Source of the DNA: Bacillota bacterium
GTDB lineage: Bacteria > Bacillota > Clostridia > Lachnospirales > Lachnospiraceae
Length of the DNA stretch: 35,912 nucleotides
NCBI GenBank assembly: GCA_023393095.1
Contig: JAEWMT010000111.1
Coordinates: 1 to 35,912, forward strand
Reading direction: 5' to 3'
Below are positions 23,886 through 31,891 of this stretch, piece by piece (position 1 is the stretch's first letter; every line of letters starts with the position of its first letter). The position numbers and the translations under genes were made by a program. The notes beneath the pieces were generated by a model. The model made no database searches, had not been told where the DNA came from, and saw nothing but the letters and a program-made list of their open reading frames with translations.

Positions 23886-24722
23886 TTATTTGGAATTATC
23901 ATCAATCAACTTTTGTAACTGTTGCGCGGCATGACCGTTATCGATAATGTATGCACTGTTTAAATTATTTCCTTTAATTAGATCAAATTTGATTTCATTA
24001 AGTGGAACTTGTGTATAGCTGTCTATAAGTTTTAATTTATCCTCAAGGGGAAAATTTGATTTCACATTTTCATAAATGTCTTTTATATAATTCTCTATCT
24101 TCTTCCTTGAATTAAATGAATATACTATACTCTTAAATTCGCTATTGAAAGTCTCCATCGGCACTGAATTATAATTATCGGACTGCTTTTGATTTCTTTC
24201 GGTAAAGATTTTTTCAAAATTCTTTGTTGACATTGCTGTATAGTAATTGATATTTATATTCAAAAGTTCTTCTACGATTAAGACTTCGTCTTCATAAGCC
24301 TTATCTTCATCCAAATATTTCGTTATGGTAGAAAGCTTTAAAAGTTGAGGAATCTTCGGGTCATCCAACTTGATTTTTCTATATAAGAAATCGGATAATG
24401 TAATCTGTGTCCTTACCGGTATTGTAATATATGTCAGTTCTCTGCTATTACTGTTTAATATTTCTAATACCATTTTGGTAATTTCATCTGATTTTTTATC
24501 ATAACAGAATATCAGACTCTTAGTAACACCTTCCGCTTCTTCAATCTTTTTATTATCTGAAGTAACATTCTCCTGTTTAACAGGAACCGGCTCCTTACTA
24601 TCAGGCTTCGAAAAATATTTTATAGCTTTAGAGCCAACCACTACTGTCAGCATCAACACACCAACTATAAATAACGACATGGCAAAAACCCTGATAAATA
24701 ATCTACCTGCACTGCGTTTCAC
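23886..24722 (-). CDS. Membrane-anchored LytR-CpsA-Psr-like protein, divergent
   Basis: 278 residues from a GTG at 24722 with AGAGGTG upstream; a GTG three codons earlier is an alternative. A single N-terminal membrane helix (RVFAMSLFIVGVLMLTVVVGS) is followed by an extracellular part. Segments VLEILNSNSRELTYITIPVRTQI, VEELLNININYYTAMSTKNFEKIF and FDLIKGNNLNSAYIID align by eye with the LCP order (beta-strand, SIPRDT-like, LLGINIDYYVxVDFxGF-like). The Arg/Asp cluster of active LCP phosphotransferases is reduced: the usual RSDTxM is replaced by CYDKKSDEI and IPRDT by IPVRTQ. It may be an inactive LCP or a related envelope protein. The gene is alone, with no clear terminator. Confidence 0.5.
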   Translation of the reverse strand: MKRSAGRLFIRVFAMSLFIVGVLMLTVVVGSKAIKYFSKPDSKEPVPVKQENVTSDNKKIEEAEGVTKSLIFCYDKKSDEITKMVLEILNSNSRELTYITIPVRTQITLSDFLYRKIKLDDPKIPQLLKLSTITKYLDEDKAYEDEVLIVEELLNININYYTAMSTKNFEKIFTERNQKQSDNYNSVPMETFNSEFKSIVYSFNSRKKIENYIKDIYENVKSNFPLEDKLKLIDSYTQVPLNEIKFDLIKGNNLNSAYIIDNGHAAQQLQKLIDDNSK

Positions 24723-24917
24723 AAATATCACCTCTTACCTTTCCTAACTCATTCTAGCACATGCGGGTTAGATTATCAATATTTGGGATACTTCTTTATT
24801 ACCGGAAAATACTATGATATACTTGTACTGTAACGTTAACATTAAAAACGAATCCTTATCATTTATCGAGATTATATTTATAACAAGATACCGCATACGG
24901 CATTATGGAGGTAATTT

Positions 24918-25649
24918 ATGAACAGAAAAACCGTTCTTATTACAGGATCATCAAGAGGAATCGGCAAAGCGATTGCTGTTAAATTTGCAAAGAAAGGGTG
25001 CAACATTATTATTAACTGCGCCCATGATGAAGCGGCCTTATTAAAGACAAAAGCAGAGCTTGAAGCATATCAGGTTTCCTGTCATGCTTACCTAGGAGAT
25101 ATGGGTAATATCGAAGCTGCCAGGGAGTTATTCGGACAGATCAAAAAGTTGTATGGCAATCTTGATATTCTAGTAAATAACGCAGGAATTTCATATGTTG
25201 GGCTTTTTACGGATATGACACCGGAGGACTGGAACAGAGTTATCACAACTAACCTGACCTCCGTATATAATTGTTGTTCTCTTGCTATACCAGATATGGT
25301 CAACAATAAATATGGGAAAATAATTAATATATCCTCTGTCTGGGGAAAGGTTGGAGCCTCCTGTGAGGTTGCCTATTCTGCTTCCAAGGGCGGCATGAAT
25401 GCCTTTACCAAGGCTCTTGCCAAGGAACTGGCTCCCAGTAATATTCAGGTAAATGCTGTAGCCTGCGGTGCAATTGATACAGAGATGAATCATTTTCTGG
25501 CTGATGACGAGCTGATGCAGCTAATCGAAGAGATTCCGGCAAACCGCTTGGGATGTGCTGAAGAGGTAGCTGATCTGGTATATCAACTTTCCTATAAGAA
25601 TGAATATCTGACAGGACAAATTATTGGGCTGGACGGCGGGTGGATCTAA
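24918..25649 (+). CDS. ymfI: SDR-family reductase, probably EF-P 5-aminopentanone reductase (YmfI type)
   Basis: 243 residues, a classical cytoplasmic short-chain dehydrogenase: GSSRGIG (10-16), NNAG (87-90), catalytic Ser139/140, Tyr153 and Lys157 in YSASK. The stretch ISSVWGKVGASCEVAYSASK and the following ALAKELAPSNIQVNAVACG are much like the YmfI proteins of clostridia, which reduce the 5-aminopentanone group on elongation factor P, and unlike the FabG of fatty-acid synthesis, which lies in a fab operon. No efp gene is nearby, so the YmfI assignment rests on sequence resemblance only. GGAGG precedes the ATG. It is the only plus-strand gene in the window and is convergent with the K+ channel gene, 40 bases apart, with no hairpin between. 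Confidence 0.8.
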   Translation: MNRKTVLITGSSRGIGKAIAVKFAKKGCNIIINCAHDEAALLKTKAELEAYQVSCHAYLGDMGNIEAARELFGQIKKLYGNLDILVNNAGISYVGLFTDMTPEDWNRVITTNLTSVYNCCSLAIPDMVNNKYGKIINISSVWGKVGASCEVAYSASKGGMNAFTKALAKELAPSNIQVNAVACGAIDTEMNHFLADDELMQLIEEIPANRLGCAEEVADLVYQLSYKNEYLTGQIIGLDGGWI

Positions 25650-25689
25650 ATTTTACATTTTATTCTAAAATCAAATTCACACAAGGCTA

Positions 25690-26526
25690 CTACTTTTTAT
25701 CGATACTCCCGAAATGTTCCACAGTAGCTGACAATGCAGCAGATACAAAGACCGCAGTAAAAGTGAAACCTGATAATACAATTGTCGTCGTTAATATTTT
25801 CGTTCCTTCTACCATTGGATAGAGGTCTCCATAGCCAACCGTAAAGAAAGTAATTACAACAAAATACAATGCATCCCCCCAAGAATGGATGGTTCTGCTG
25901 TAGCAAGGGATCGTATATATTTTTTGTAACCCAAAGGCAATATTACTTAGAGCTATAACCGCAAAACATGTATTCATAATTGCTATACTCCAAATACTTT
26001 TAACATGTATCTTCTTTTTAAAGATAATCCAGATAATCCGTCCAATACTAAATATATTTACAATATAAAGAGCAGCGCATATCCATAAAAACCCCTTCGG
26101 ATATGCTATGTTTTCTGTAAATATCTGTATAAACAAGATCCCGATCGTAATAATGGAATACAGTAATATAAGATTAATCGTTCTGTCCTTCATATAAATG
26201 ATTTCTTTTATAATAACGACAATGACAAAATACAATGAATACAATAACAGTAGAAAAATAAGTGCCACGATAAAAGCAAGTAATATACGAAATATTACTT
26301 CCCCATCACTTTCGTTACGAAAAACCAGATACCCTACGATTATACCTATCAGACCGTGGACAACCAGAAATGGAATCAAAAATTTTGGTTTGATACGGTT
26401 TGCAGACGGCTTTTCTTTGCCTACAGCAGATAAATATTTTGCAATATGCTTTCTACCCTTCCATATTGTATGAAAGAAATACGCCAGTACACCCAACGTC
26501 ATTAATAAAATTAGTATATTATCCAT
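25690..26526 (-). CDS. Ion channel of the two-TM potassium channel type
   Basis: 278 residues, membrane protein. The selectivity filter TVGYGD, within LYFVVITFFTVGYGDLYP (about 230-247), is followed by a membrane helix (LTTTIVLSGFTFTAVFVSAAL). About six hydrophobic segments precede the pore (for example near 3, 49, 77, 117, 145 and 176), so it is larger than the minimal two-helix KcsA plan. It has no RCK or cyclic-nucleotide domain; the C-terminus is only about 10 residues after the last helix. It should conduct K+ but what opens it cannot be seen. GGGAG precedes the ATG. Voltage-sensor arginines are not obvious in the fourth segment. Confidence 0.85.
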   Translation of the reverse strand: MDNILILLMTLGVLAYFFHTIWKGRKHIAKYLSAVGKEKPSANRIKPKFLIPFLVVHGLIGIIVGYLVFRNESDGEVIFRILLAFIVALIFLLLLYSLYFVIVVIIKEIIYMKDRTINLILLYSIITIGILFIQIFTENIAYPKGFLWICAALYIVNIFSIGRIIWIIFKKKIHVKSIWSIAIMNTCFAVIALSNIAFGLQKIYTIPCYSRTIHSWGDALYFVVITFFTVGYGDLYPMVEGTKILTTTIVLSGFTFTAVFVSAALSATVEHFGSIDKK

Positions 26527-26625
26527 TCAGTACTCCCTTGGCTCGATTACGGTCGTTCAGTAAATAGTAACTGTCATTCTACTATAGATTCATTAATTTA
26601 ACCACTATATAAAATCACAATTTCT

Positions 26626-27840
26626 TTATTTATGTTTCTTTCTAGCATGACTAATCTGGTTATCTCTCGCAGCTTTATGTTTCGAGCTATGAAGCCTTTC
26701 GACCATAATAATCATTAGTATCAGAATACCACCGATATAAAATTGAAAAAGTCCATATCCGAAATGTGAAGCCAAGAATCCAAATAGCGGCGGCATAAAA
26801 GTTGTACCGATATAGGCAAAGGCCATTTGAATACCCATAATTGCCTGAGAGTATTCCGCTCCAAAATTCTCCGGTGTCTCATGAAGCAGGCTTGGAAATA
26901 TAGGAGCACATCCCAATCCTATCATAAAAAAGCCAGGTATCAGTAGCGCATTCGTATTCGGAATCAGAAGCAATGCAATTCCTGCTGCCAGAATAATCTG
27001 ACCCATTCGAATCATCTGCTTCTGATTCAGCTTCATGGTAATAAAGCCGGACAGAAAACGGCCAAACGTAATACCAAAATAGTAAAGCGATATCCAGCTT
27101 GCTGCTGTCTTTGCTGATATTCCTCTCGACACAACAAGAAAACTGCTTCCCCACAGACCTGCCGTTGCTTCTATCGAACAATAGCAGAAGAATGAGGCAA
27201 GGGCCGCTTTGGCACCGGGTAGCCTTAACAATTCCATAAAGGTCAGAGACTCCGGTTTGACATAATCAGCATTATTCTGCATACTTTCTTTCGCTACTTT
27301 ATGCCATAACGGCAGAGAAATCAATAAAAGCATCACCAAAATCACCTGAAAGATACCAATCGACCGGTACCCCATCTGCCAGTTTCCAATCATAATCCAA
27401 TAGGAAATAACCATAGGTCCTATGGAGGCTCCGACTCCCCAGAAGCAATGAAGCCAACTCATATGTTTTGCTTTATAATGCAGTGCCACATAATTGTTGA
27501 GACCTGAATCAACACATCCTGCCCCCAAACCTAGGGGAACGGCATAAATACACATCTGCACAAAGTTGTGACTAACGGAAATACCGAGCAACGCCGCTGC
27601 AGTCATGAAGACGCTAATTACCGTAACTATCCCGGTTCCGAATTTTCTAATCATTCGAGTCGAGAAGAAGCTTGAGAGAATAGTACCTCCCGAAGTAATC
27701 ACTGATATTATACCGGCATAAGAAATCGGTACTCCAAATCCATGATACATGGACGGCCAAGTTGCACCCAACAGAGAATCAGGCAAGCCCAGACTAATAA
27801 AAGCGATATATATAATAACTAAAAGTAATATTGAAACCAT
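26626..27840 (-). CDS. Major facilitator superfamily transporter
   Basis: 404 residues with about 12 hydrophobic segments. The N-terminal half has LGLPDSLLGATWPSM and RMIRKFGTGIV (loop 2-3 motif of the family), and the central loop is charged (KVAKESMQNNADYVKPES). Proteins of this type with GAGCVDSGLNNYVALHY and WLHCFWGVGASIGP are sugar- or drug-like MFS carriers of clostridia (fucose-permease-like architecture); the substrate is not evident. It starts at an ATG with GGGGG upstream and lies 77 bases past the cysteine-cluster gene on the same strand. No clear terminator follows, and the K+ channel gene begins 100 bases further. Confidence 0.85.
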   Translation of the reverse strand: MVSILLLVIIYIAFISLGLPDSLLGATWPSMYHGFGVPISYAGIISVITSGGTILSSFFSTRMIRKFGTGIVTVISVFMTAAALLGISVSHNFVQMCIYAVPLGLGAGCVDSGLNNYVALHYKAKHMSWLHCFWGVGASIGPMVISYWIMIGNWQMGYRSIGIFQVILVMLLLISLPLWHKVAKESMQNNADYVKPESLTFMELLRLPGAKAALASFFCYCSIEATAGLWGSSFLVVSRGISAKTAASWISLYYFGITFGRFLSGFITMKLNQKQMIRMGQIILAAGIALLLIPNTNALLIPGFFMIGLGCAPIFPSLLHETPENFGAEYSQAIMGIQMAFAYIGTTFMPPLFGFLASHFGYGLFQFYIGGILILMIIMVERLHSSKHKAARDNQISHARKKHK

Positions 27841-27916
27841 ATTTCCCCCTTATAATATTTATACTTATTTTTTAATTAATCGTTCATCATAAACTTCCTA
27901 CTCCTTTTCGAATAGC

Positions 27917-28579
27917 CTATTGGAAAATCTGTTTTATTTTATCCATTCTCTCCTCAAACTGCACATAGAAATCTCTATCTACATCATATTGCTTTATATA
28001 GAAGTTGTTTAAAATGAACATATTTAGATTTTTAATAAATACTTCCTCCTTCGAGGCTTTTATCACATTTTCCACATCATTTAGGAAGTAATGCCAATCT
28101 ATTAAAAACTGCTCCTGTTTCTCTAAATCAGGAGTATCAATCCAATGATTGATTTTCACCATAGTTTTGCTTTGGTTACTGCATTCATTCAATTGTAAGA
28201 AATACTTAAAACCATGATTTTCATAATATCTACCCAACGGGAAAATCCTGCAGATACCTGGTCGATAAGCATGAATGCTGCACTTTCCGTCAATATGAAG
28301 GAAGTTACAGACTTCATTTGAGCCTGACATTTTAAGATTGGGCAATATAATACCATCTACCACGTTTAATTCAATTTTATCAGTAAGAAGTTTTTCAAAT
28401 GAAGTATTAAGACTTACTGTTAATCGGTATATATCAAACGGATCCAAGATAATTGATTTTCCCATTCCATGGCAGCAATTGGCCTTCCCTTTGCATCCGT
28501 TACAGCTTGCTTCGACTAAATCATTTCGATCATATAATTTCCCATCCGATATTTCATTTAGGTCGCAGTTTCTTTTCAT
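27917..28579 (-). CDS. YkgJ-family cysteine-cluster protein
   Basis: 220 residues. The N-terminal CNGCKGKANCC (Cys26, 29, 35, 36) and the later CSIHAYRPGICRIFPLGRYY form the CxxC...CC...C-x-I/Y-x7-C pattern of the zinc- or iron-sulfur-binding YkgJ (PF03692) family, whose function is not known. The rest is helical, without membrane segments, with no second domain. The ribosome site AGGAG and promoter at 28620-28647 are good. MFS transporter follows; whether they are one transcript is uncertain. Confidence 0.85.
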   Translation of the reverse strand: MKRNCDLNEISDGKLYDRNDLVEASCNGCKGKANCCHGMGKSIILDPFDIYRLTVSLNTSFEKLLTDKIELNVVDGIILPNLKMSGSNEVCNFLHIDGKCSIHAYRPGICRIFPLGRYYENHGFKYFLQLNECSNQSKTMVKINHWIDTPDLEKQEQFLIDWHYFLNDVENVIKASKEEVFIKNLNMFILNNFYIKQYDVDRDFYVQFEERMDKIKQIFQ

Positions 28580-28619
28580 TGTGTTATTCTCTCCTGTTAT
28601 AAAAACTTATATGAGTTAC

Positions 28620-28647
28620 ATTATATCATAACAGATATGATCTGCAA
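28620..28647 (-). promoter_or_regulatory. Sigma-A promoter of the YkgJ gene
   Basis: TTGCAG (28647-28642), 16-base spacer, TATAAT (28625-28620). The leader would be about 30-35 bases to the ATG. Confidence 0.75.
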
Positions 28648-28655
28648 ACATAAGA

Positions 28656-28691
28656 CAAAAACTCCTTTCCGCGATAGGCAAAAACTCCTTT
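28656..28691. repeat. Short direct repeat and remaining intergenic space
   Basis: CAAAAACTCCTTT occurs twice, at 28656-28668 and 28679-28691, 23 bases apart. The rest of the 200-base stretch to the terminator at 28858 holds a 5-bp palindrome (CCTAT/ATAGG near 28703) but no gene that I can support. Confidence 0.5.
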
Positions 28692-28857
28692 AGCAATGAC
28701 CCTATTAGAATAGGATAAATAGATAAGCCTTGCCATATACTATGATACCCCTTGATATAGTTAGCTCAAATAGTAACTACTTATTACAGGAAAAGTGGTA
28801 GTTTCATGTAAAATTCCATTTTTAATTCCTCTTTTCTCTTAATTTGATCAATTGGAG

Positions 28858-28897
28858 CAAAAAATAAAGCGTGGGATCAATCACTTGATCTCACGCT
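28858..28897 (-). terminator. Terminator after the ABC permease gene
   Basis: Stem AGCGTGRGATCAA/TTGATCYCACGCT, 13 bp with a single wobble, 4-base loop, then T-rich tail on the minus strand. It is about 127 bases past the permease stop. Confidence 0.85.
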
Positions 28898-29023
28898 GAA
28901 CAATTATACGCGCCAATTCTTATATTAAATAGCATAAATAAAATTTGATTTTTTTGCAAGTAAAGATTTTATAAAACCATCAACCTTTTCATTTTTATTA
29001 TTCAATTTTTTCTCTTGCCTTAA

Positions 29024-29788
29024 TCATAACTCTTGAACCTTTAAAACAATAATTGATATACTGATAAAAAGAGCACTGAGAGCACACGCTATCACTGTAT
29101 GAAGGAACAGATGTATCAGATTTCCCTGAACAATAACAAGCATGATCGAAGATAGCATTGTACCTGGCATCATAAAACCTACCTTCGGAAGATAGCCTGA
29201 TAATATCAGTAATAAATAACCCGCGAATGATAAAATTGCTGAAAACGAAGTTGTTTTAGCTATTGTACTCGCCAACATTACGAAGCTTAGTTCAACAGCC
29301 AGAAAAATTACGTATAAAAATGCACCTATTAGAATATTTTCTAATTTACCAGCATAGCCAAATAAATAATATGTATATCCCCAACACAATAATACTGCAG
29401 GCAAAAAAACAAGTGCAACCATACTAGCTGCTGCTGTAAATTTGGCTATGATAAATTTTGCAGGTGAAAGATTTTTTGTTAAAGTTAATTCTGCTGTCTT
29501 GGATTGTTTTTCTCCGCAAACACTACCCAAAAATAACAAAAGTACAGATATTCCACCCATTTGTGATAAATTATTATAAAATTGTTTCCAACTATCAGAC
29601 CATACCGGCGTGGAGAAAACGATGGAAACAGAACTTCCCATAGAGGATGAGACAATCTCAGACATGTATCTAGTAAGAATAGGGCTAACCATTCCAAATA
29701 GCATAAAAATCCCCAGTAACACATATAGCCTTTTAGAACGGTAAAGTTCTATCCACTCTTTATTAAAAAAAGTCAAAAAACTATTCAA
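29024..29788 (-). CDS. ABC-2 type transporter permease (YxlG-like)
   Basis: 254 residues with about six membrane segments, beginning FNKEWIELYRSKRLYVLLGIFMLFGMVSPILTRYM, which is typical of ABC-2 permeases of small-molecule or peptide exporters. ELTLTKNLSPAKFIIAKF and the later LSGYLPKVGFMMPG are typical of this group. The TTG start at 29788 overlaps the ATPase stop by 8 bases (29781-29788), with GGAGGTG nine bases upstream. With the ATPase and the PLDc_N protein it matches B. subtilis yxlEFG in gene order. What it exports is not known; roles in antibiotic or envelope stress resistance are inference. Confidence 0.83.
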   Translation of the reverse strand: MNSFLTFFNKEWIELYRSKRLYVLLGIFMLFGMVSPILTRYMSEIVSSSMGSSVSIVFSTPVWSDSWKQFYNNLSQMGGISVLLLFLGSVCGEKQSKTAELTLTKNLSPAKFIIAKFTAAASMVALVFLPAVLLCWGYTYYLFGYAGKLENILIGAFLYVIFLAVELSFVMLASTIAKTTSFSAILSFAGYLLLILSGYLPKVGFMMPGTMLSSIMLVIVQGNLIHLFLHTVIACALSALFISISIIVLKVQEL

Positions 29789-30701
29789 TTGATGTCACCT
29801 CCATAAAAATCTCCTCTAATGTCGGAGTACAAATCTGATAATTAACCAATGCTGCTTCCGCTTTTATTAGAAGTTCTGGCATTTTCTTACTCCAAGCTAC
29901 TATATTGTCATAATATACTTTTATTTCTTTTTTCGTAGACTTTTCGATTTTGAATCCTACATAACTACTGCTTACTTGAATGAATCTTTCACATTCACTT
30001 ACTGAATGAAAACGAAGTAATGCAGCATTTTGAGTATTTTTTTCTTTTATATTTTCAATACTATCCGCTAGGACTAATTTGCCTTTATTTATAATAACTG
30101 CATAATCACAGATATTCTCCACATCGGAAAGTATATGTGTAGAGAAAAATACCGTCACATGGCCACGAAGTGTATGTATCAATTCAATAATTTCATGACG
30201 TCCAATTGGATCTAACGCACTTATCGGCTCATCTAAGAAAATAATTTTTGGTGAATGCATAAGTGCCTGGGCGATACCCAATCGTTGCTTCATTCCACGC
30301 GAAAAGCCTGAGATGCGTACTTTTGTATCCTCCAAACCGACCAATTCTAATAATTCATTAATACGTTTTTTACGTTCTACATGTTTTAATCCATAAAGTT
30401 TCCCACAAAAATCTAGATATTCTCTAGCAGAAAAATAGTTATAAAAGTTTGGTACATCCGGTAAATACCCTATATACGAATTGTCCTGTTTTTCATATAT
30501 TCGCTTTTTTCCTTGAATTATAATATCTCCAGACGTTGGACGAGACAACCCCACCATCATCTTAATTGTGGTGGTCTTCCCTGCTCCATTTTTACCCAAA
30601 AAGCCACAGATAGCTCCCTCAGGTATTGCAAAATTAAGACCTTTTACTACTTCACAATCAGCATATCGTTTTGTTAATCCGCAGATTTCTATTGCATTCA
30701 T
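29781..30701 (-). CDS. ABC transporter ATPase (YxlF-like)
   Basis: 306 residues from the ATG at 30701, with AAAGG eight bases upstream; a GTG three codons earlier (30710) overlaps that site. Walker A is GKNGAGKTT (about 35-43); the signature SRGMKQR and Walker B IIFLDEP follow in the usual order. The C-terminal 80 residues (AALLRFHSVSECERFIQ and following) form a DUF4162-like extension found in exporters. It powers the permease whose gene starts on its stop codon. Expression is probably controlled by the TetR protein encoded upstream through the operator at 30966. Confidence 0.92.
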   Translation of the reverse strand: MNAIEICGLTKRYADCEVVKGLNFAIPEGAICGFLGKNGAGKTTTIKMMVGLSRPTSGDIIIQGKKRIYEKQDNSYIGYLPDVPNFYNYFSAREYLDFCGKLYGLKHVERKKRINELLELVGLEDTKVRISGFSRGMKQRLGIAQALMHSPKIIFLDEPISALDPIGRHEIIELIHTLRGHVTVFFSTHILSDVENICDYAVIINKGKLVLADSIENIKEKNTQNAALLRFHSVSECERFIQVSSSYVGFKIEKSTKKEIKVYYDNIVAWSKKMPELLIKAEAALVNYQICTPTLEEIFMEVTSIE

Positions 30702-30713
30702 TCTATTCACCTT

Positions 30714-30947
30714 TCAATCATTTTTTTCATTTTCAAGCTGCTTCGAACCAATTGCGAAATAAAGGATAGGACCTATAAATGTTACAACTAAAGTAACTAT
30801 TAACCAAATAAGTTTTTTTTCAAATGATGCCTCTTTTCTTAAAATACTAACCAAAGATGTAATAATTAAAATAAGCTGTAATAATATCACTGGTAATAAT
30901 AATGGTAATAGTTTCATCATTTGTTCTACACTAATATGAATTCCCAT
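30714..30947 (-). CDS. PLDc_N-domain small membrane protein (YxlE-like)
   Basis: 77 residues: two membrane helices (LLPLLLPVILLQLILIITSLVSIL and KLIWLIVTLVVTFIGPILYFAIG) joined by a basic loop (RKEASFEKK). This is the PLDc_N (phospholipase-D-nuclease N-terminal) architecture, here alone without the nuclease. In Bacillus YxlE is the same kind of protein and heads an ABC transporter gene pair in the same order. It may help or protect the transporter. AAGGAG seven bases before the ATG supports translation. It is the first gene after the TetR operator. Confidence 0.85.
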   Translation of the reverse strand: MGIHISVEQMMKLLPLLLPVILLQLILIITSLVSILRKEASFEKKLIWLIVTLVVTFIGPILYFAIGSKQLENEKND

Positions 30948-30965
30948 ATAAATTCTCCTTTCTAT

Positions 30966-30982
30966 ACTGACACTTTGTCAGT
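30966..30982 (-). promoter_or_regulatory. TetR-type operator upstream of the PLDc_N-ABC operon
   Basis: ACTGACA-CTT-TGTCAGT, a perfect 7-bp palindrome with a 3-base centre. The core TGACA-N3-TGTCA recurs on the tetR promoter at 31763-31775. Binding here would lie just after the transcription start of a promoter at 30998-31024. Confidence 0.8.
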
Positions 30983-30990
30983 TGATGTGT

Positions 30991-31015
30991 AAAAATAATA
31001 TCGGCTGGGCCGATA
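30991..31015 (-). terminator. Possible tetR terminator overlapping a promoter-like palindrome
   Basis: TATCGGC-TGG-GCCGATA, 7-bp stem, followed on the minus strand by TTATTTTT. It begins 11 bases past the tetR stop. The stem is short; the same bases also read as sigma-28 promoter elements. Confidence 0.55.
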
Positions 31016-31024
31016 AATATTTTA
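30998..31024 (-). promoter_or_regulatory. Sigma-28-like promoter upstream of the PLDc_N-ABC operon
   Basis: TAAA (31024-31021), 15-base spacer, GCCGATAT (31005-30998): identical in both elements to the flagellin promoter. A mirror match lies on the plus strand (TAAA 30990-30993, 15 bases, GCCGATAA 31009-31016) because of the palindrome. No sigma-A promoter was found for this operon, so this may be the real one, but the terminator reading explains part of the sequence. Confidence 0.45.
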
Positions 31025-31025
31025 G

Positions 31026-31640
31026 TTAGAAAAACATTTCCTTCGGTTGTATTACCTTTACTAAGATATCTTGAAATGTATCCATATATTGTTTTGCTGC
31101 TTGCGAATCACATCCTCGAAAATCTCTGTTGTTTAACGTAAAGAGATATGCTGTCATAAGAAAAACCGATGTTTCTTTCGGATTACTGACATGAAATCTT
31201 CCTTCCTTATTTCCCTGTTCTAATATATAGCAAAAATAATAAGCCATCACATCAGTCATTTTTCGATATATTTGATCAGTCATATATGTATTTTCCTGTA
31301 GTTGAATTGTCTCTTGCAGGGAACGATTTTCCTCTGTATCTGCAGAATCCGGAATAATAGTAGCCTTAATAAATTGCTTTACTTTTTCTATCGCTGGTAA
31401 AGATTTATTATATGTTATTTCTTTCAGAAGTATCTCGACTTTCTCAGTCTCCATCTCCACAATATATTTTAAAACATCTTCTTTTGATCTAAAATGGTAA
31501 TATAATAAACCTCGCGATATTTTTAATTCATCAACAATATCTTGTGTAGTAACATGAAGATATCCCTTTTTCAAAAAAAGCTGCTTCGTTGCTTGCACTA
31601 TTTCTGCTCTACGAACTTCCGGTTCCTTCACCTCTCGCAT
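31026..31640 (-). CDS. TetR/AcrR-family repressor
   Basis: 204 residues. The N-terminal helix-turn-helix is typical: LFLKKGYLHVTTQDIVDELKISRGLLYYHFRSKEDVL (about 22-58). The C-terminal domain is helical with ligand-binding features that cannot be specified. It has its own consensus promoter overlapping a TGACA-N3-TGTCA site, so it is probably autoregulated, and the same site precedes the adjacent PLDc_N-ABC genes, its likely target. GGAGG precedes the ATG. What relieves repression is not known; a small molecule exported by the transporter is a reasonable guess. Confidence 0.9.
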   Translation of the reverse strand: MREVKEPEVRRAEIVQATKQLFLKKGYLHVTTQDIVDELKISRGLLYYHFRSKEDVLKYIVEMETEKVEILLKEITYNKSLPAIEKVKQFIKATIIPDSADTEENRSLQETIQLQENTYMTDQIYRKMTDVMAYYFCYILEQGNKEGRFHVSNPKETSVFLMTAYLFTLNNRDFRGCDSQAAKQYMDTFQDILVKVIQPKEMFF

Positions 31641-31747
31641 TAACAGTCCTCCTAAATCAGGGTCTTATCTACATAGCTTATACGAAATGATACTTTAATG
31701 CCTATTTTATAAGACTAAATATCAATCAATTATTTGTTGTTTTTTAT

Positions 31748-31776
31748 ATCATATATCATGACTGACAATTTGTCAA
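31748..31776 (-). promoter_or_regulatory. Sigma-A promoter of tetR with overlapping operator
   Basis: TTGACA (31776-31771), 17-base spacer, TATGAT (31753-31748), close to consensus. The operator TGACAATTTGTCA (31763-31775) covers the -35 box and part of the spacer, so repressor binding should block RNA polymerase. The leader is about 100 bases. Confidence 0.85.
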
Positions 31777-31891
31777 TTACTTTTATCCTAAATTCTATCC
31801 TTTTAAATTCAATATCTATTTCTTTTGACATAATAACTACCATATGAATCCAATCAGTATTTACAACTATAATCCAAGATAATAATCATTA

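Noticed and set aside
28656..28691. CAAAAACTCCTTT direct repeat as a possible CRISPR or mobile element end
   Set aside because: Only two copies, 13 bases long with a 10-base gap, with no array, spacer or adjacent transposase.
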